Assembly (NCBI RefSeq): GCF_018812025.1
Contig: NC_063061.1
Span: forward strand, 33,496,640-33,560,639
Source: Megalobrama amblycephala
Lineage: Eukaryota > Chordata > Actinopteri > Cypriniformes > Xenocyprididae
Length of the DNA stretch: 64,000 nucleotides
Direction of reading: 5' to 3'
Shown: positions 11,438-21,240 of the stretch, one piece after another
Layout: every line of letters begins with the position of its first letter
Numbering within the stretch: the stretch's first letter is position 1
The notes under the pieces: model-generated
What the model saw: only the letters and a program-made list of their open reading frames with translations
What the model was told of the DNA's origin: nothing
Database searches by the model: none
Translations under genes and position numbers: made by a program

Positions 11438-11994
11438 AGGTGCAGTGTGTAAATTTTAGCAACATGTAGCGGTGAGGTTGCGAACTGCAACCAACGGCAG
11501 CTCACCCCTCCCTTTCAAAGCAAAATAGAGAAACTATGGTGGCCGTCTGGCCGACACAAGTCAAAGATGTCTGAGAGAGCAGAGAGTACGTTAGCCAGTC
11601 AAGCGATGAGGTTTCTTCATACTTCTAACAAAGAACAGTCTCTGCTTATAATAAACCAGGTGACTACTACTACTACTTCTTCTTTATGCATATTCAACGT
11701 AGTGACGATGCAAGCTGTCTCTAAAAACACTAACGATTTAGAAGAAGAACAACATAGTGATGAAACACGCTCTGTAGAGTGTTTGTCCGTTTAGGGCTGC
11801 TGTAGAAACATGCCAGCGCAAAATGACTACTTGACATGGAGGGGGACCTGTGGTGTATGAGATAGAAATGGCAAAGGTAATAAAAACATAACAGTTCATT
11901 TTTGTAACGTCTTTATACACCACTGAAAACATAGTTATGTATATTATATTGCATTTCTGTCAATAGATCTGCCTACAATTTACATATTGCACAT
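11438..11994. mobile_element. TTAA-flanked MITE (AGGTGCAGTGTGTAAATT ends)
   Basis: TTAA lies at both borders (11434-11437, 11995-11998). The left end AGGTGCAGTGTGTAAATT pairs with the right end AATTTACATATTGCACAT with few mismatches. The interior has no transposase; a 75-codon frame at 11567 has no family features. Another copy of the same left end begins near 18119. Confidence 0.8.
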
Positions 11995-11998
11995 TTAA

Positions 11999-12305
11999 AC
12001 TTATGTTTTGGTCTAAGAAAAGGTCAAACAGACTAATCCATTATGTCATAGATGGAGTTTTAATATATTCAATTTGGGGTGCATTTCCCATACAACGACG
12101 TAACTCGCTGCTTCACTACCATAGTACGATGCATCGTTGAACAAATAAACTAGCTAGTCACGACTGTTTCCCGAAACTGTATTGTCGCCATCCTGTCGTT
12201 CAGCCATGTTGGTGAATGACGTCACGCAGGAGGTGGAGTAATAACTTATTTAAATGAATCAGTTTGAGATCGAATTAATGCTAGATTTTTTTTGTTAGGA
12301 ATTAT
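11999..12305. other. Intergenic, probable degenerate repeat
   Basis: 12090-12240 holds a GC-richer patch with TGACGTCACG and several ACGACG/CGTCG words, as found in fish interspersed repeats. I could not pair its ends. There is no gene. Confidence 0.4.
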
Positions 12306-12319
12306 TTCTGGTGGTTTTC

Positions 12320-12510
12320 CTGCTTAATAATATATTACAATAATGCTATGATTGATGATGCATTTTGTAAGTATTATTGGCATGTTAGATATTATGAGAT
12401 TTTCATTATAAATATGGTTATGAAATTTAACAATGTGGAGTAAGAGAAGAATATATACATTCAAGTCTTGTAATATTTGAATTCTCTGATTATTTAAATT
12501 GCAGAACAAA
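12320..12510 (+). repeat. Duplicated 5' flank, copy 2 (upstream of the 12694 copy)
   Basis: Near-copy of 9785-9970, with small indels. It ends in the same TATTTAAATTGCAGAA, followed by a T-rich tract and the receptor frame, as in copy 1. Confidence 0.78.
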
Positions 12511-12693
12511 TTATTTTTTTAAGGGTAGGCTACTTTAATTTCTTTCTTTTTTTGAGTATGTTAGACTTTGCCCTGTGAAATTTATATTATTTTACTCTAT
12601 GCTAACAGATTTATAGTTCCTCATTCACATTGGTAACAATTGCAACTATTTTTTTTTTTTTTTTTTCAACCTATGAACTAAGAAAAAGAAGAA

Positions 12694-13529
12694 ATGAACT
12701 CCACACTTGAAGCATCCACAAACTCCACAGCCATGCCATTTTCTTTTTTTCCAGTGAGCCTTGTGGACATTTGGGCATACTACATTAATTTCTTGTTTGG
12801 TCTTCCTACACACTCCTATATTATATGGCTCATCGTCACAGGAACAGGGAATGGAGTTGCATCAGAGTTCTTCAACATTAATCTCTCTGTTTGTGAATTA
12901 TGTTTTTCTTTTAATAGTTTGTTAATGATACTGTCAAATGTTGAACACAGTCTCGTTTGGTTACAAACATTTTTAATAGGTATTACCATCACTGGTCGTC
13001 CTCTGTTTCAGTGTCTGATCTGTGTTGAGCGTTACCTGGCAGTGGTTCATCCTGTAACCTTTCTGAAGTACAAACCTCTCAGATATAGAGTGATCTGCTG
13101 CACTGTGGCCTGGATAATCACTCTTGCCTCCTGTATGTACTTCATGTTTAATATAGCCTCATATAACCTTTTTGGATTTATATTTTCCTTCTCACTGCAG
13201 CTCCTCCTCTTCTTCTCCATCCAGTTGTTTTGTCTTGTGGCTGTTCTCAGAGCTCTGAAGCAGTCAGGACCAGGAGAGAGAGGGAGAGAAAGAGAGAAGA
13301 GGGAAACCACATGAAGAGAAGAGCATTTTATCTCATTCTAATAATTACTGTAAGCATGCTTGTCATGTTTGTCCCATTAATTTTTGGAAGCTTCTTGTCT
13401 ATTTTCACACAGCTGAATACTCAAACTTTCATAAGTTTTGGTTTGGTTTGTTTTATTCTGGGTGGTTTTGTGCACTGTGTTCTTGTTCTGCAACAGACTG
13501 GGAAACTCTTCTGTGTTTGTTCCTCATAA
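12694..13529 (+). pseudogene. Rhodopsin-like GPCR, type A, frameshifted in ICL3
   Basis: The frame is open from MNSTLEASTNST through TM5 and ICL3 (VLRALKQSGPGERGRERE), then reads into a TGA at 13312. TM6-TM7 continue in another frame to 13529 (KRRAFYLILIITV...GGFVHCVLVLQQTGK...CVCSS). The break lies in the purine-only GAGAGA tract of ICL3, which is 2 bp longer, relative to the codon frame, than in the intact 10122 gene. Everything else aligns with that gene. Either it is a young pseudogene giving a 206-residue product without TM6-TM7, or the repeat length was misread. The first TM7 Pro is kept, but the usual HR after it is QQ. Confidence 0.85.
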
Positions 13530-13549
13530 AACCTGCAACTGTGAAGCAA

Positions 13550-13592
13550 AACAAAGCAAAACAAAACAAAACAAAACAAAACAAAACAAAAA
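13550..13592. repeat. (AAAAC)n / AAACA simple repeat
   Basis: A tandem ACAAA array begins about 20 bp after the stop of the frameshifted receptor copy. Confidence 0.9.
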
Positions 13593-13772
13593 AACTACTG
13601 AACAACCCTATATTATCTATATGTATACACCTTGTATTGTAACATAAACATTCTGTGTTACTCATGTGAATTAAACTTGGAGAATGATTTTGTCTTTACT
13701 CAATAGCTTGTAAAAGTTTATGGATCATGCTGTGTAGTTTTTACAGTGCATCCATGCTTCATTTGTTTGACA

Positions 13773-13778
13773 AATAAA
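13773..13778 (+). terminator. Polyadenylation signal AATAAA
   Basis: Lies in the conserved type A 3' context (GTTTGACAAATAAA followed by CACCTGTTTCCATGTCA), about 245 bp after the end of the damaged receptor. Confidence 0.55.
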
Positions 13779-14213
13779 AAAAATTAATCACCTGTTTCCA
13801 TGTCAATGCGTGTATTCACAATGATAGTTTAGACGTGCATCTAAAATCAGCTAAAACAAACTTATAAACGTGGGGGTCTTCAGAGCAAATGTTCAGAGAT
13901 AAGAACACTAATGCACAACATGAAAGCACAAGGCACTCCCATTAAACACTCTTTAATTCTATAGCGAAAAGTAAAAGTAAACAAATCCCTCCCATATCCT
14001 TGAACCATAACTTATTTTGAAGGAACAGAAAGTAGATAACACAGTATGAGAAAATGTTGTGGTTATCTTGCTTGCACAACTTGGGACAACTTGCCCCATA
14101 TAGTGTGACAACATGAGTTTATGAAACATTTGAAAGCAATTTAAATAAGCATTTGAATTTAAATGTTCTGAATTGCATTGTGCTTTAAACAAATTGAACA
14201 TCCTTTTAAATAT

Positions 14214-14485
14214 CCTCCTGTTTGTGCGGCATGTTTACTTTAGACTTAAAAAGGGAAGAAATTTGTATGAAGAGAAGCGCTTTTTATCTCATTCTAATAA
14301 TTACTATAAGCATGTTTATCATATTTGTCTCATATATTGTCTCAAGCTTGTTCACCATTTTTACACACCAGAATATTGAAGCTTACAATGCTTTTGGTTT
14401 TGTTTGTTTTGTTCTGGGTGGTTTTGTGCACCCTGTACTTTTTTTGCACCGGACTGTTAAACTTGCCTGTTTCTGTTCCTCATAA
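14214..14485 (+). pseudogene. Receptor fragment: TM4 end joined to ICL3-TM7
   Basis: Nucleotides 14214-14245 match the end of TM4 of type A genes (CATGTTTACTTTAGA). The sequence then jumps to the ICL3/TM6 start (AAATTTGTATGAAGAGAAGC) and runs on in frame through TM6, TM7 (GGFVHPVLFLHR) and a Cys-rich tail (CFCSS), stopping at 14485. TM1-TM3 and TM5 are absent. A conserved type A 3' flank and AATAAA (14671) follow. It is the 3' stub of a once complete tandem gene. Confidence 0.83.
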
Positions 14486-14670
14486 ACCCTACAACTGTAA
14501 CAAAACAATTTTATATTATATTCCTTATATTGCTATACAAACATTTAAGGTTATGTGATTTAATTGTTTTTACCAATTTCCTTGTTGTTTTTACAGTGCA
14601 TCCATGTGTCATCTGTCAAAGATGGGATAGATAAGCACGTATTGTAGTTTGTTTAAATGTTTGCTTGTCA

Positions 14671-14676
14671 AATAAA
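14671..14676 (+). terminator. Polyadenylation signal AATAAA after the TM6-TM7 stub
   Basis: It follows TTGCTTGTC and precedes CTGACAAAGGGTCACCTGTTTCCA, the same 3' UTR context as after the 10122 and 12694 copies, showing the stub kept its original 3' flank. Confidence 0.55.
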
Positions 14677-14679
14677 GCC

Positions 14680-16225
14680 AATTAATCTCTGACAAAGGGT
14701 CACCTGTTTCCACATCAGGTGTTAGTTCCAAAGAATAGTTTAAAAACATGTATATAAATTGAGCTAAAACAAACCCACAAACAAAAGGATCTTCGGACAC
14801 TGAGGATGCACAATAAGAGAGCGCAGGCAATCCCATCATAAGGCAGTGCAGAGAGATATCATCACATCTAAACTAAGTAAGTTGCCTAAATGTGTTATCC
14901 GCTACCCAGTCTCTGAAAACTTTTTAAAAGTGTACTTATTTAAACAAAAATAGGCATTTTCTTGTGTGAAAAAACAGCGTTTACTAAGTAAAAACTATTG
15001 TTTACTAAGTATTTGCATATTTAGTTCAATATTACATGCAGCCTATATCCATTAATTTCTTATAGTGGCAGCTGTACACATCATAGTGATTTAGATACCT
15101 CCTGAGGGACGGCAAGCTGTTATTGTTAATTATTATTGTAAATGTACAGATTTTACATTACTCACATTGAGACAAACCAGTAAACAAAGCCGAATTTCAA
15201 ATTACGATAGGAAGTGACCCTTCGACGGGAGATTGATTTACATGAATATAGTGATACTGAACATAGTGCACAAATGACATGCTACTTTTGTCGTATTTTT
15301 TTGTTTTATATGTCAGCCTGTTCTCACTTGTTTGATACTGCCACATGTCCAAGAGAAATGATCTACAAATGTCAAAAGCAGCTTAAACCCATTGATTTCA
15401 ATGAGAAAACTGTGGTGTCATACTGACGCGAAGGACAATTGAATTTTATGGTTGTTGAATTATTTTTGTCATAAATGTAGCCTATTTTGGCATATGACTT
15501 CCATCCACATTTGAATATACACTATAATTTAAGTTATACAATACAGTGTGAATTATATTTTTGAGCACCCAAACCCCCGAATCTAACCATTTCTCAAAAC
15601 AAAACCTATAAAACAATTCAAAGCTTGTAACCGGCAAATAAAAAAAAAAAAACATTTTATTTCAAATTTACAAATCTTTCAAGGCCACTGATTGGGTGTG
15701 TCTGGAAGCTTTGAAGGATGCATTCCAAGGTAGCAGGCATCAAGGCACATCCAAATCCAATGTTAGCTTCACTTTCTGTCTCCTGTGATACCTTCATCTG
15801 ATGGCAGCATAGATGTATCCCTCGCTTTTTGATATCCCACAATCCTGTGCTTTCCATTCTGTGACAGTTGAGCTAAAAAATAAGATGGTGTCTGAAAGCT
15901 GCAGTTGCTGGTCAGTTTGTGTGTAAATGTCTGTTTTTTTTTTGTGTGTACTGTTTTCCACTCCTCATATTATTTCTAGCAAAAAATTACTATTGTGATT
16001 AAATATTTCCTTAGTTATCACCAAGCACTCTCTATTTTGATCAAGATCATTAAACCGTTACTGCCTCAGAAGTCTGTCCGAAATTTAAGCGTCAACACCA
16101 TGATGCAGTGTCTTGTTCCCCTTCTCAGGGAACCATGGTTACAGACATAACCCAAGATGTTTTCGGATGCAGTCATTATTTTATGTGAGGAACAGATCAG
16201 ATTTGATCAGCATCCCCATCTGTCT
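14680..16225. other. Intergenic, no gene recognised
   Basis: No open frame has receptor or transposase features. 15640-15655 is A-rich. 15655-15880 looks like a dispersed repeat, but its borders are not evident. Confidence 0.45.
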
Positions 16226-16385
16226 TAAAGGATTAGTCCACTTTTAAATAAAATTTTCCTGATAATTTACTCACCCCCATGTCATCCAAGATGTCCATGT
16301 CTTTCTTTCTTCATTTGAAAAGAAATTAAGGTTTTTGATGAAAACATCCCAGGATAATTCTCCTTATATTCTACTTATCTGATCA
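16226..16385. mobile_element. Partial TTAA MITE (AGGATTAGTCCACTTT family)
   Basis: Starts TTAAAGGATTAGTCCACTTT and carries the ACTCACCCCCATGTCATCC segment found in full copies at 38595 and 61116. It breaks off after about 150 bp with no right end, so it is truncated. Confidence 0.75.
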
Positions 16386-16586
16386 GAATAAAGTGATCAA
16401 AAATAAAGTGTTTATTTCTTAATATATATCTTTTTAGCCTACAAGTTTATATTCACTTTCATTTACATGATGTAAAGCAATCATTAGAAAAACCTGTGGT
16501 ATCTTCTTAGGTAGAAATTTGGTCTTGACAGATCCAAAATTATAATTATGCTGTAGGAGTTAGAGATTAGGCTTGGGAAATATAGG

Positions 16587-16821
16587 CCTGGTTTCACAGA
16601 CAGGGCTTAGACTAAGCCAGGATTATGTCTTAGTTAGATTAGGGCATTTAAGCAGCTTTTATAAATGCGCCCTAGAAAAAAAACAAAAGGGGAAAAGAAA
16701 CATTATATATTATTTTAAGTGACATATTTTAAGATATGTCAGTGCAAGTTGCTTTCAGTTAAAATGGCTACAATATGCATTTTAGTCTTGGATTAGCTTA
16801 AGCCTTGCCTGTGAAACCAGG
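16587..16821. mobile_element. Short MITE with CCTGGTTTCACAG inverted ends
   Basis: The left end CCTGGTTTCACAGACAGGGC and the right end (complement of CCTGGTTTCACAGGCAAGGC) form about 35-bp imperfect inverted repeats around a 235-bp body. No coding sequence. It lies about 140 bp upstream of the receptor at 16961. The target duplication is unclear. Confidence 0.8.
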
Positions 16822-16960
16822 GGATATTTTGCTGAAAGGTGAGCATTTTCATTCATTTTAAATTGTGTTGTTTAATTGGTTGATTGATTTCTTTCCATAG
16901 GAATAAAAGTTTACATTCTGATATTTACAGGTCTCTTTACCCTAAATGAGATAAGAAGAC

Positions 16961-17803
16961 ATGAATGGCTCTACAATGAACTTCATCACACCTGAAGAAT
17001 CCACAAACTGCACACAATATTTCACCTGGCTGCTGGGCAGTTTACAAACAAGTGTGTTCACCATTAATGTCCTGTTTGGTCTTCCTACACACTCATATGT
17101 TATATGGCTCATCATCACAGGAACAGGAAGTGGAGTTGCATCAGAGTTCTTCAACCTTAATCTCTCCGTTTGTGAAATATCTTTTTGTTTGTATTGTCTG
17201 TTAAATCTACTGTCATCTGTTTCTCAGAGTCTCATAACAATAACACAGTGTCTTGTAGCACTAGGCATCACTGGTCGTCCCCTGTTTCAATGTCTGATTT
17301 CTGTTGAGCGTTACCTGGCAGTGATTCATCCTGTAACCTTTCTGAAGTACAAACCTCTCAGATATAGAGTGATCTGCTGCACTGTGGCATGGATAATTAT
17401 TCTTGGATGCTGTTTATTCTGCATGTTTACTTTAAGTTCAAACAACTATATTGCATTTATATGGTTTTTGTCAATGCAGTTTCTACTCTTCTTCTGCATC
17501 CAGTTGTTTTGTCTTGTGGCTGTTCTCAGAGCTCTGAAGCAGTCAGGACCAGGTGAGAGAGGGAAAAAGAGAGAGGAGGAAAACCACATGAAGAGAAGAG
17601 CGTTTCATTTAATTCTAATAACTACTCTGAGCATTGTTATCATATTTGTTCCACTAATCCTCTTGGGATTCTTAAGTATTTCACAAATTTATAGCGAAAT
17701 ACACAAGACTTTAGGTTTGGCTGGTTTTATTCTGACTGGTTTTGTTCAGCCTGTTCTTTATCTGCACCGGATTGGAAAACTCTCTTGCCAGTTCTCATCA
17801 TAA
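16961..17803 (+). CDS. Rhodopsin-like GPCR, type A, intact (280 aa)
   Basis: Complete seven-transmembrane receptor. The start is an ATG giving MNGSTMNFITPEESTNC, with the TPE-STN motif shared with the gene at 925. A splice-acceptor-like GATATTTACAG ends at 16930, about 30 bp upstream. TM1 has FGLPTHSYVIW, TM2 NLSVCE, TM3 SVERY, then the array-wide ICL2. ICL3 is GPGERGKKREEE. TM7 reads FVQPVLYLHR and the tail SCQFSS has one Cys. ECL2 is short. As in other array members, Asp2.50, Cys3.25 and NPxxY are replaced. It is the last pure type A gene before the hybrid gene. Ligand unknown. Confidence 0.87.
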   Translation: MNGSTMNFITPEESTNCTQYFTWLLGSLQTSVFTINVLFGLPTHSYVIWLIITGTGSGVASEFFNLNLSVCEISFCLYCLLNLLSSVSQSLITITQCLVALGITGRPLFQCLISVERYLAVIHPVTFLKYKPLRYRVICCTVAWIIILGCCLFCMFTLSSNNYIAFIWFLSMQFLLFFCIQLFCLVAVLRALKQSGPGERGKKREEENHMKRRAFHLILITTLSIVIIFVPLILLGFLSISQIYSEIHKTLGLAGFILTGFVQPVLYLHRIGKLSCQFSS

Positions 17804-18680
17804 TACATGTTATTTTAGGTAGCTGGATAGACAACTGAAACTTCTTCTTGTGTAAGAAACTCCCATGTACATCTCAACATTTACTAATGCATTATAAAAA
17901 TCCAAAGTTGTATAAATTAACATTAGTTAATGAACCTAAACTAACACGAAATAACAAAGAACAGTATTTTTATTAACTAATGTTAACAAAGATGAATAAG
18001 TACTGTAACTAATGTAATGCATTAATAGAATGTGCCCTAGATTATGTCAAACAAGATTGTGTCAAATTGAATTACATTTTTTGGTCTGAAGTCCTTTTTA
18101 AAGCATTTTGGTGGTCATTAAAGGTGCAGTAAGTAGTGTTTGAACTACGCTGTTGGACATTGTTGATATTCAAAATCAACCCAAACAAACCCACCCCTCT
18201 CTTCATTGTTCTGCCTCCAAAACTCACACTTTAATCCTAACCACCCTGCTCCAAGTCAGTCTCGATCCCAGGCCCATCCGCTGCTTGCATGTGAGGCAAA
18301 TACTAATAATGCTAAACACCTCATTCTCTAGCAGTTGTCAGTGTGCAGTGGTTTAACAGCAGAACTCTCACTATCTGGCCACTGTTACAAACGCAATGCG
18401 CGTGGATGTCTGTTTATCACAGCTGACGCACAACAAAATGCTTCACGAAAAACAAAGCACAGATGATGAATGAACGACAAGGAAGCAGAAAAATGAATGT
18501 ACAGTACATAAGTAAATACAAAATCTGTTTTAAATATTTGTAATCAGATGTGTATGACTAGTCTTGTTGCTTTCATGTCGTTCAGCTGATAATGTTGCTA
18601 CAGTACATTTTTTAACTGATCTACCATTAGTAACACAATCACAGAACACAGTCTGTCTTTGGAGGGAAATATGATCACGT
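17804..18680. other. Intergenic with degenerate repeats
   Basis: 17900-18020 holds an internally inverted TTAACATTAGTTAATG-type repeat. At 18116-18140 the left end of an AGGTGCAGTAAGTAG TTAA-MITE is visible without a matching right end. No gene seen. Confidence 0.5.
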
Positions 18681-18685
18681 AGTGT

Positions 18686-19014
18686 ATTTGCATGTCATTC
18701 TGCCACACTTTACAGGACCCATCCCTGAAGAGGTGTGAGCTGAATCTTAACACATTCACATGGAAGGCAGACAGTCTAGCTGTAAGTGACTATATATATA
18801 ACCCTGTCTGTATTTTTTTTTTTTTTTTTTTTCATTTTATTTTATTTTCATTTTATTTACTATCATCGTGGACAACAGCACAAGACTGAAGTAAATATTA
18901 AAACAAAACTGTTCTCTTTTAATAATATGTATTTTTATAGTAGTTTTGATCAGATTTACTCTGTACAGTTCCAGAATGTTCTGGTGGACTAACACTTGTA
19001 TCTCTCATTCATAG
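18686..19014 (+). promoter_or_regulatory. Type B upstream block of the 19048 gene
   Basis: Contains the octamer ATTTGCAT (18686-18693), GGAAGGCAGACAGTCTAGCT (about 18763-18782), the three-unit heat-shock-element-like TTCCAGAATGTTC (18969-18981) and CTCTCATTCATAG ending at 19014, a possible splice acceptor. Unlike later genes, a T20 tract and AT-rich sequence lie in the middle and no TATTTAAAG box is seen. Function is inferred from recurrence at the same place before other paralogues. Confidence 0.55.
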
Positions 19015-19047
19015 ATCACAGTGTTTTTGACTGCAAACAGTGAAGAG

Positions 19048-19902
19048 ATGAACATCTCCAGTGAGATCTTCCCTACAGATGGATCAAACTCTTCGGATCA
19101 CTTCTTTTTCAACACCACTGAAGAGGAAAATGGTTTTAATATGTTCTCGACTGTACATTGTATCACCGTTCTGTTGGGTGTTCCTATTAACACCTATGTG
19201 ATTTGGCTTATAGTAACAGGAACTGGCAATGGAATCGCAGCAGAGTTCTTCACTTTGAACCTCTCCATCTGTGAGATGTTCTTTTGTATGGAATCTTTAC
19301 TTAATATCCTCAGCTATAAATTTAATATTCTTTGGACAGCTGTGTATTTTTTAGATGGACTAGCCACGACCAGTCGTCCTCTGTTTCAGTGTCTGATCAG
19401 TGTTGAGCGTTACCTGGCAGTGGTTCATCCTGTAACCTTTCTGAAGTTCAAACCTCTCAGATATAGAGTGATCTGCTCTGTTTTTGTGTGGCCATTGGGC
19501 CTTGGTTCCAGTTTGTTCTCTATGATTAGTTTTCTCTTTTCACACAACGTTTATGTTTTTATATGGTTCTTCCAGTTTCTCCTCTTCCTCTCCATTCAGC
19601 TGTTCTGCTGTGTGGCTGTTCTCAGAGCTCTGAAACAGTCAGGACCAGGAGAGAGAGGGAGAGAGGGAGAGGAGAAAAACCACATGAAGAGAAGAGCGTT
19701 TTATCTTCTTTTGATAACTACTGTGTCAACGGTCATCATGTATGTCCCTTATATTGTCACAGGAATGCTCATTATTCTAACACAACCACATGTTTTAGTT
19801 TTCTCTCTAATTAGTTTTATTTGTTTTATTCTGGGTAGTTTTGTCCAGCCTGTTCTGTATCTGCACCGCGCTGGAAACATTTCTTGTTTCTGTTGTTCTT
19901 AA
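19048..19902 (+). CDS. Rhodopsin-like GPCR, A/B hybrid, intact (284 aa)
   Basis: Full-length receptor whose frame can be read from a GTG at 19021. GTG is not a normal nuclear start, so the ATG at 19048 (MNISSEIFPTDGSNSS) is chosen. The first part is type B: the glycosylated N-terminus, TM1 with Asn1.50 (INTYVIW) and TGTGNGIAAEFF in ICL1-TM2. The last part is type A: ISFICFILGSFVQPVLYLHR in TM7 and the tail SCFCCS with three Cys. TM3 ends SVERY; ICL2 and ICL3 are the common ones. It sits where the A and B sub-arrays meet, with a type B upstream block, so unequal crossing-over or gene conversion is likely. TM4 has Pro in VWPLGLG. Confidence 0.88.
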   Translation: MNISSEIFPTDGSNSSDHFFFNTTEEENGFNMFSTVHCITVLLGVPINTYVIWLIVTGTGNGIAAEFFTLNLSICEMFFCMESLLNILSYKFNILWTAVYFLDGLATTSRPLFQCLISVERYLAVVHPVTFLKFKPLRYRVICSVFVWPLGLGSSLFSMISFLFSHNVYVFIWFFQFLLFLSIQLFCCVAVLRALKQSGPGERGREGEEKNHMKRRAFYLLLITTVSTVIMYVPYIVTGMLIILTQPHVLVFSLISFICFILGSFVQPVLYLHRAGNISCFCCS

Positions 19903-20261
19903 AATCTGCTAGCTATTGGTAATTATTATGCCTATTGCTTCCTTTTGTTGTAAATTCAGATTGAAAAAATGATTAGGCTATACTATTTTCCACCAAAAAC
20001 AATACTTTGAATGAAAAAAAATAAATAAATAACAATCATATAAACTGAGTGTGATTTTGTAATCATTTTGTTAATTGTTAGTTGGCTTAGTTTGCCAAGC
20101 CCTAGTGCCTAGCACACAAAACAAGCATTACAAATGAATAAAAAAATAACACAAATTTTACAGATTTTTCACATTAATTGGTATTCATTTGTAGATTACA
20201 TTTAATAGAATAATCTGCATTGGATGTGAAGGGATAAAGGCAGACCGTGTACTGCATACAG

Positions 20262-20323
20262 CCAGTTGTTTTGTCTTGTGGCTGTTCTCTGAGCTCTGAA
20301 GCAGTCAGGACCAGGAGAGAGAG
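20262..20323 (+). pseudogene. 62-bp receptor fragment (TM5-ICL3)
   Basis: Matches CCAGTTGTTTTGTCTTGTGG...CAGTCAGGACCAGGAGAGAG of the array genes almost exactly (QLFCLVAVL to ICL3). It ends at the GAGAGAG purine tract. No other receptor sequence adjoins it. A small dispersed scrap, 360 bp after the hybrid gene. Confidence 0.85.
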
Positions 20324-20492
20324 ATGTGGATGACGTCACTTTATGTCGCTCAGTAAACTTAAAAATAATAATTTAAGTATAAAGGCATAAAAAGAAATAT
20401 GAGAAATATAAAATAAGTATAAGAAGTATAAAAAGAAATTTTCGCATGCGTTTTTTCGTATTTGTAATCCTAAAAAAATCATCACGCACAGA
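20324..20492. other. Short AT-rich spacer
   Basis: No gene. It holds an AAATTTTCGCATGCG word that recurs near 20999, so it may belong to the adjacent element's outer arm. Confidence 0.35.
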
Positions 20493-21036
20493 GACCTTGC
20501 ACACTGAGTCCGATGCGTAAAAATGAATGCGTTGCGAAAAAAAAATCGCAAAACAATACAAAATGAAGTCTTCAAGCAGTGAGCACAATTTAGTTGTCTC
20601 CTATCTTCTTAAAAAGAGAAAAAAGAAAGAGGAAATATTGGGTCCATTCAATTCCAAGGTTGCATATAGAGAAAGGAGAGTTCACCTCATCAAGGAGCTG
20701 AGTGATTATCCCGAGCGTTTCAAAGTTTACTTCAGGATGTCAGTGGCTCAGTCTGATGCTTTACTAATGGCACAATCTGTCTTCATATTCGGTATCTTTG
20801 TATTCCGGACGTCGTTTGTCATTAAGTGCTGCTGTTTTGTGCTGTAGAAGACGTCTCTCAAAATGCGTGCCACGGATGAGAAAAACGCAGAAAATCGAAC
20901 CTGATCCGAATATATTTTTGACGGACGAAATTTTCGGAGGCAGTGTGCAAACGTAATTGACATAACGTGAGGTCGAATTTATTTTTTTGACGTGCGAAAT
21001 TTTCGCATGCGAATTTCGGACTCAGTGTGCAAAGGC
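20493..21036 (+). mobile_element. Deleted PIF/Harbinger-like transposon with transposase remnant
   Basis: The ends CCTTGCACACTGAGTCCGA (left) and TCGGACTCAGTGTGCAAAGG (right) are inverted repeats. Inside, codons at about 20632-20765 read LGPFNSKVAYRERRVHLIKE followed by LSDYPERFKVYFRMS, resembling the N-terminal part of Harbinger transposases (E-L-D-P-E-R-F...YFRMS). The rest of the transposase is missing, so the copy is dead. The exact outer border is uncertain. Confidence 0.68.
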
Positions 21037-21111
21037 CTTAAGGGTTTACTCAATGTTGAGCTACACAAAAATAAAACTAAACTCCTTGTTCAGAAAATGT
21101 AATTGTTTTAA

Positions 21112-21240
21112 AGGATTAGTTCACTTTCAAATGAAAATTAGCCCAAGCTTTACTCACCCTCAAGCCATCCTATGTGTATATAATTTTCTTCTTTCTGATG
21201 AACACAATTGGAAATATTTTGATAAATAGCCTATCCTTAC
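21112..21240. mobile_element. Partial TTAA MITE (AGGATTAGTTCACTTT variant)
   Basis: TTAAAGGATTAGTTCACTTT is followed by a diverged TTTACTCACCCTCAAGCCATCC. There is no right end. A truncated relative of the copies at 38595 and 61116. Confidence 0.65.

Noticed and set aside
11567..11794. 75-codon frame
   Set aside because: Inside a TTAA-flanked MITE, without any recognisable domain.
13047..13310. Minus-strand frames opposite the receptor exons
   Set aside because: Shadows of the conserved receptor coding strand, recurring at the same place in each paralogue.
19021..19047. Upstream extension of the 19048 gene beginning at GTG (also at 27280, 32854, 62840; TTG at 36831 and 50097)
   Set aside because: Non-ATG starts are not expected in nuclear vertebrate genes; the extensions cross or adjoin the acceptor-like CATTCATAG, and the first true ATG opens the conserved MNISSE N-terminus.
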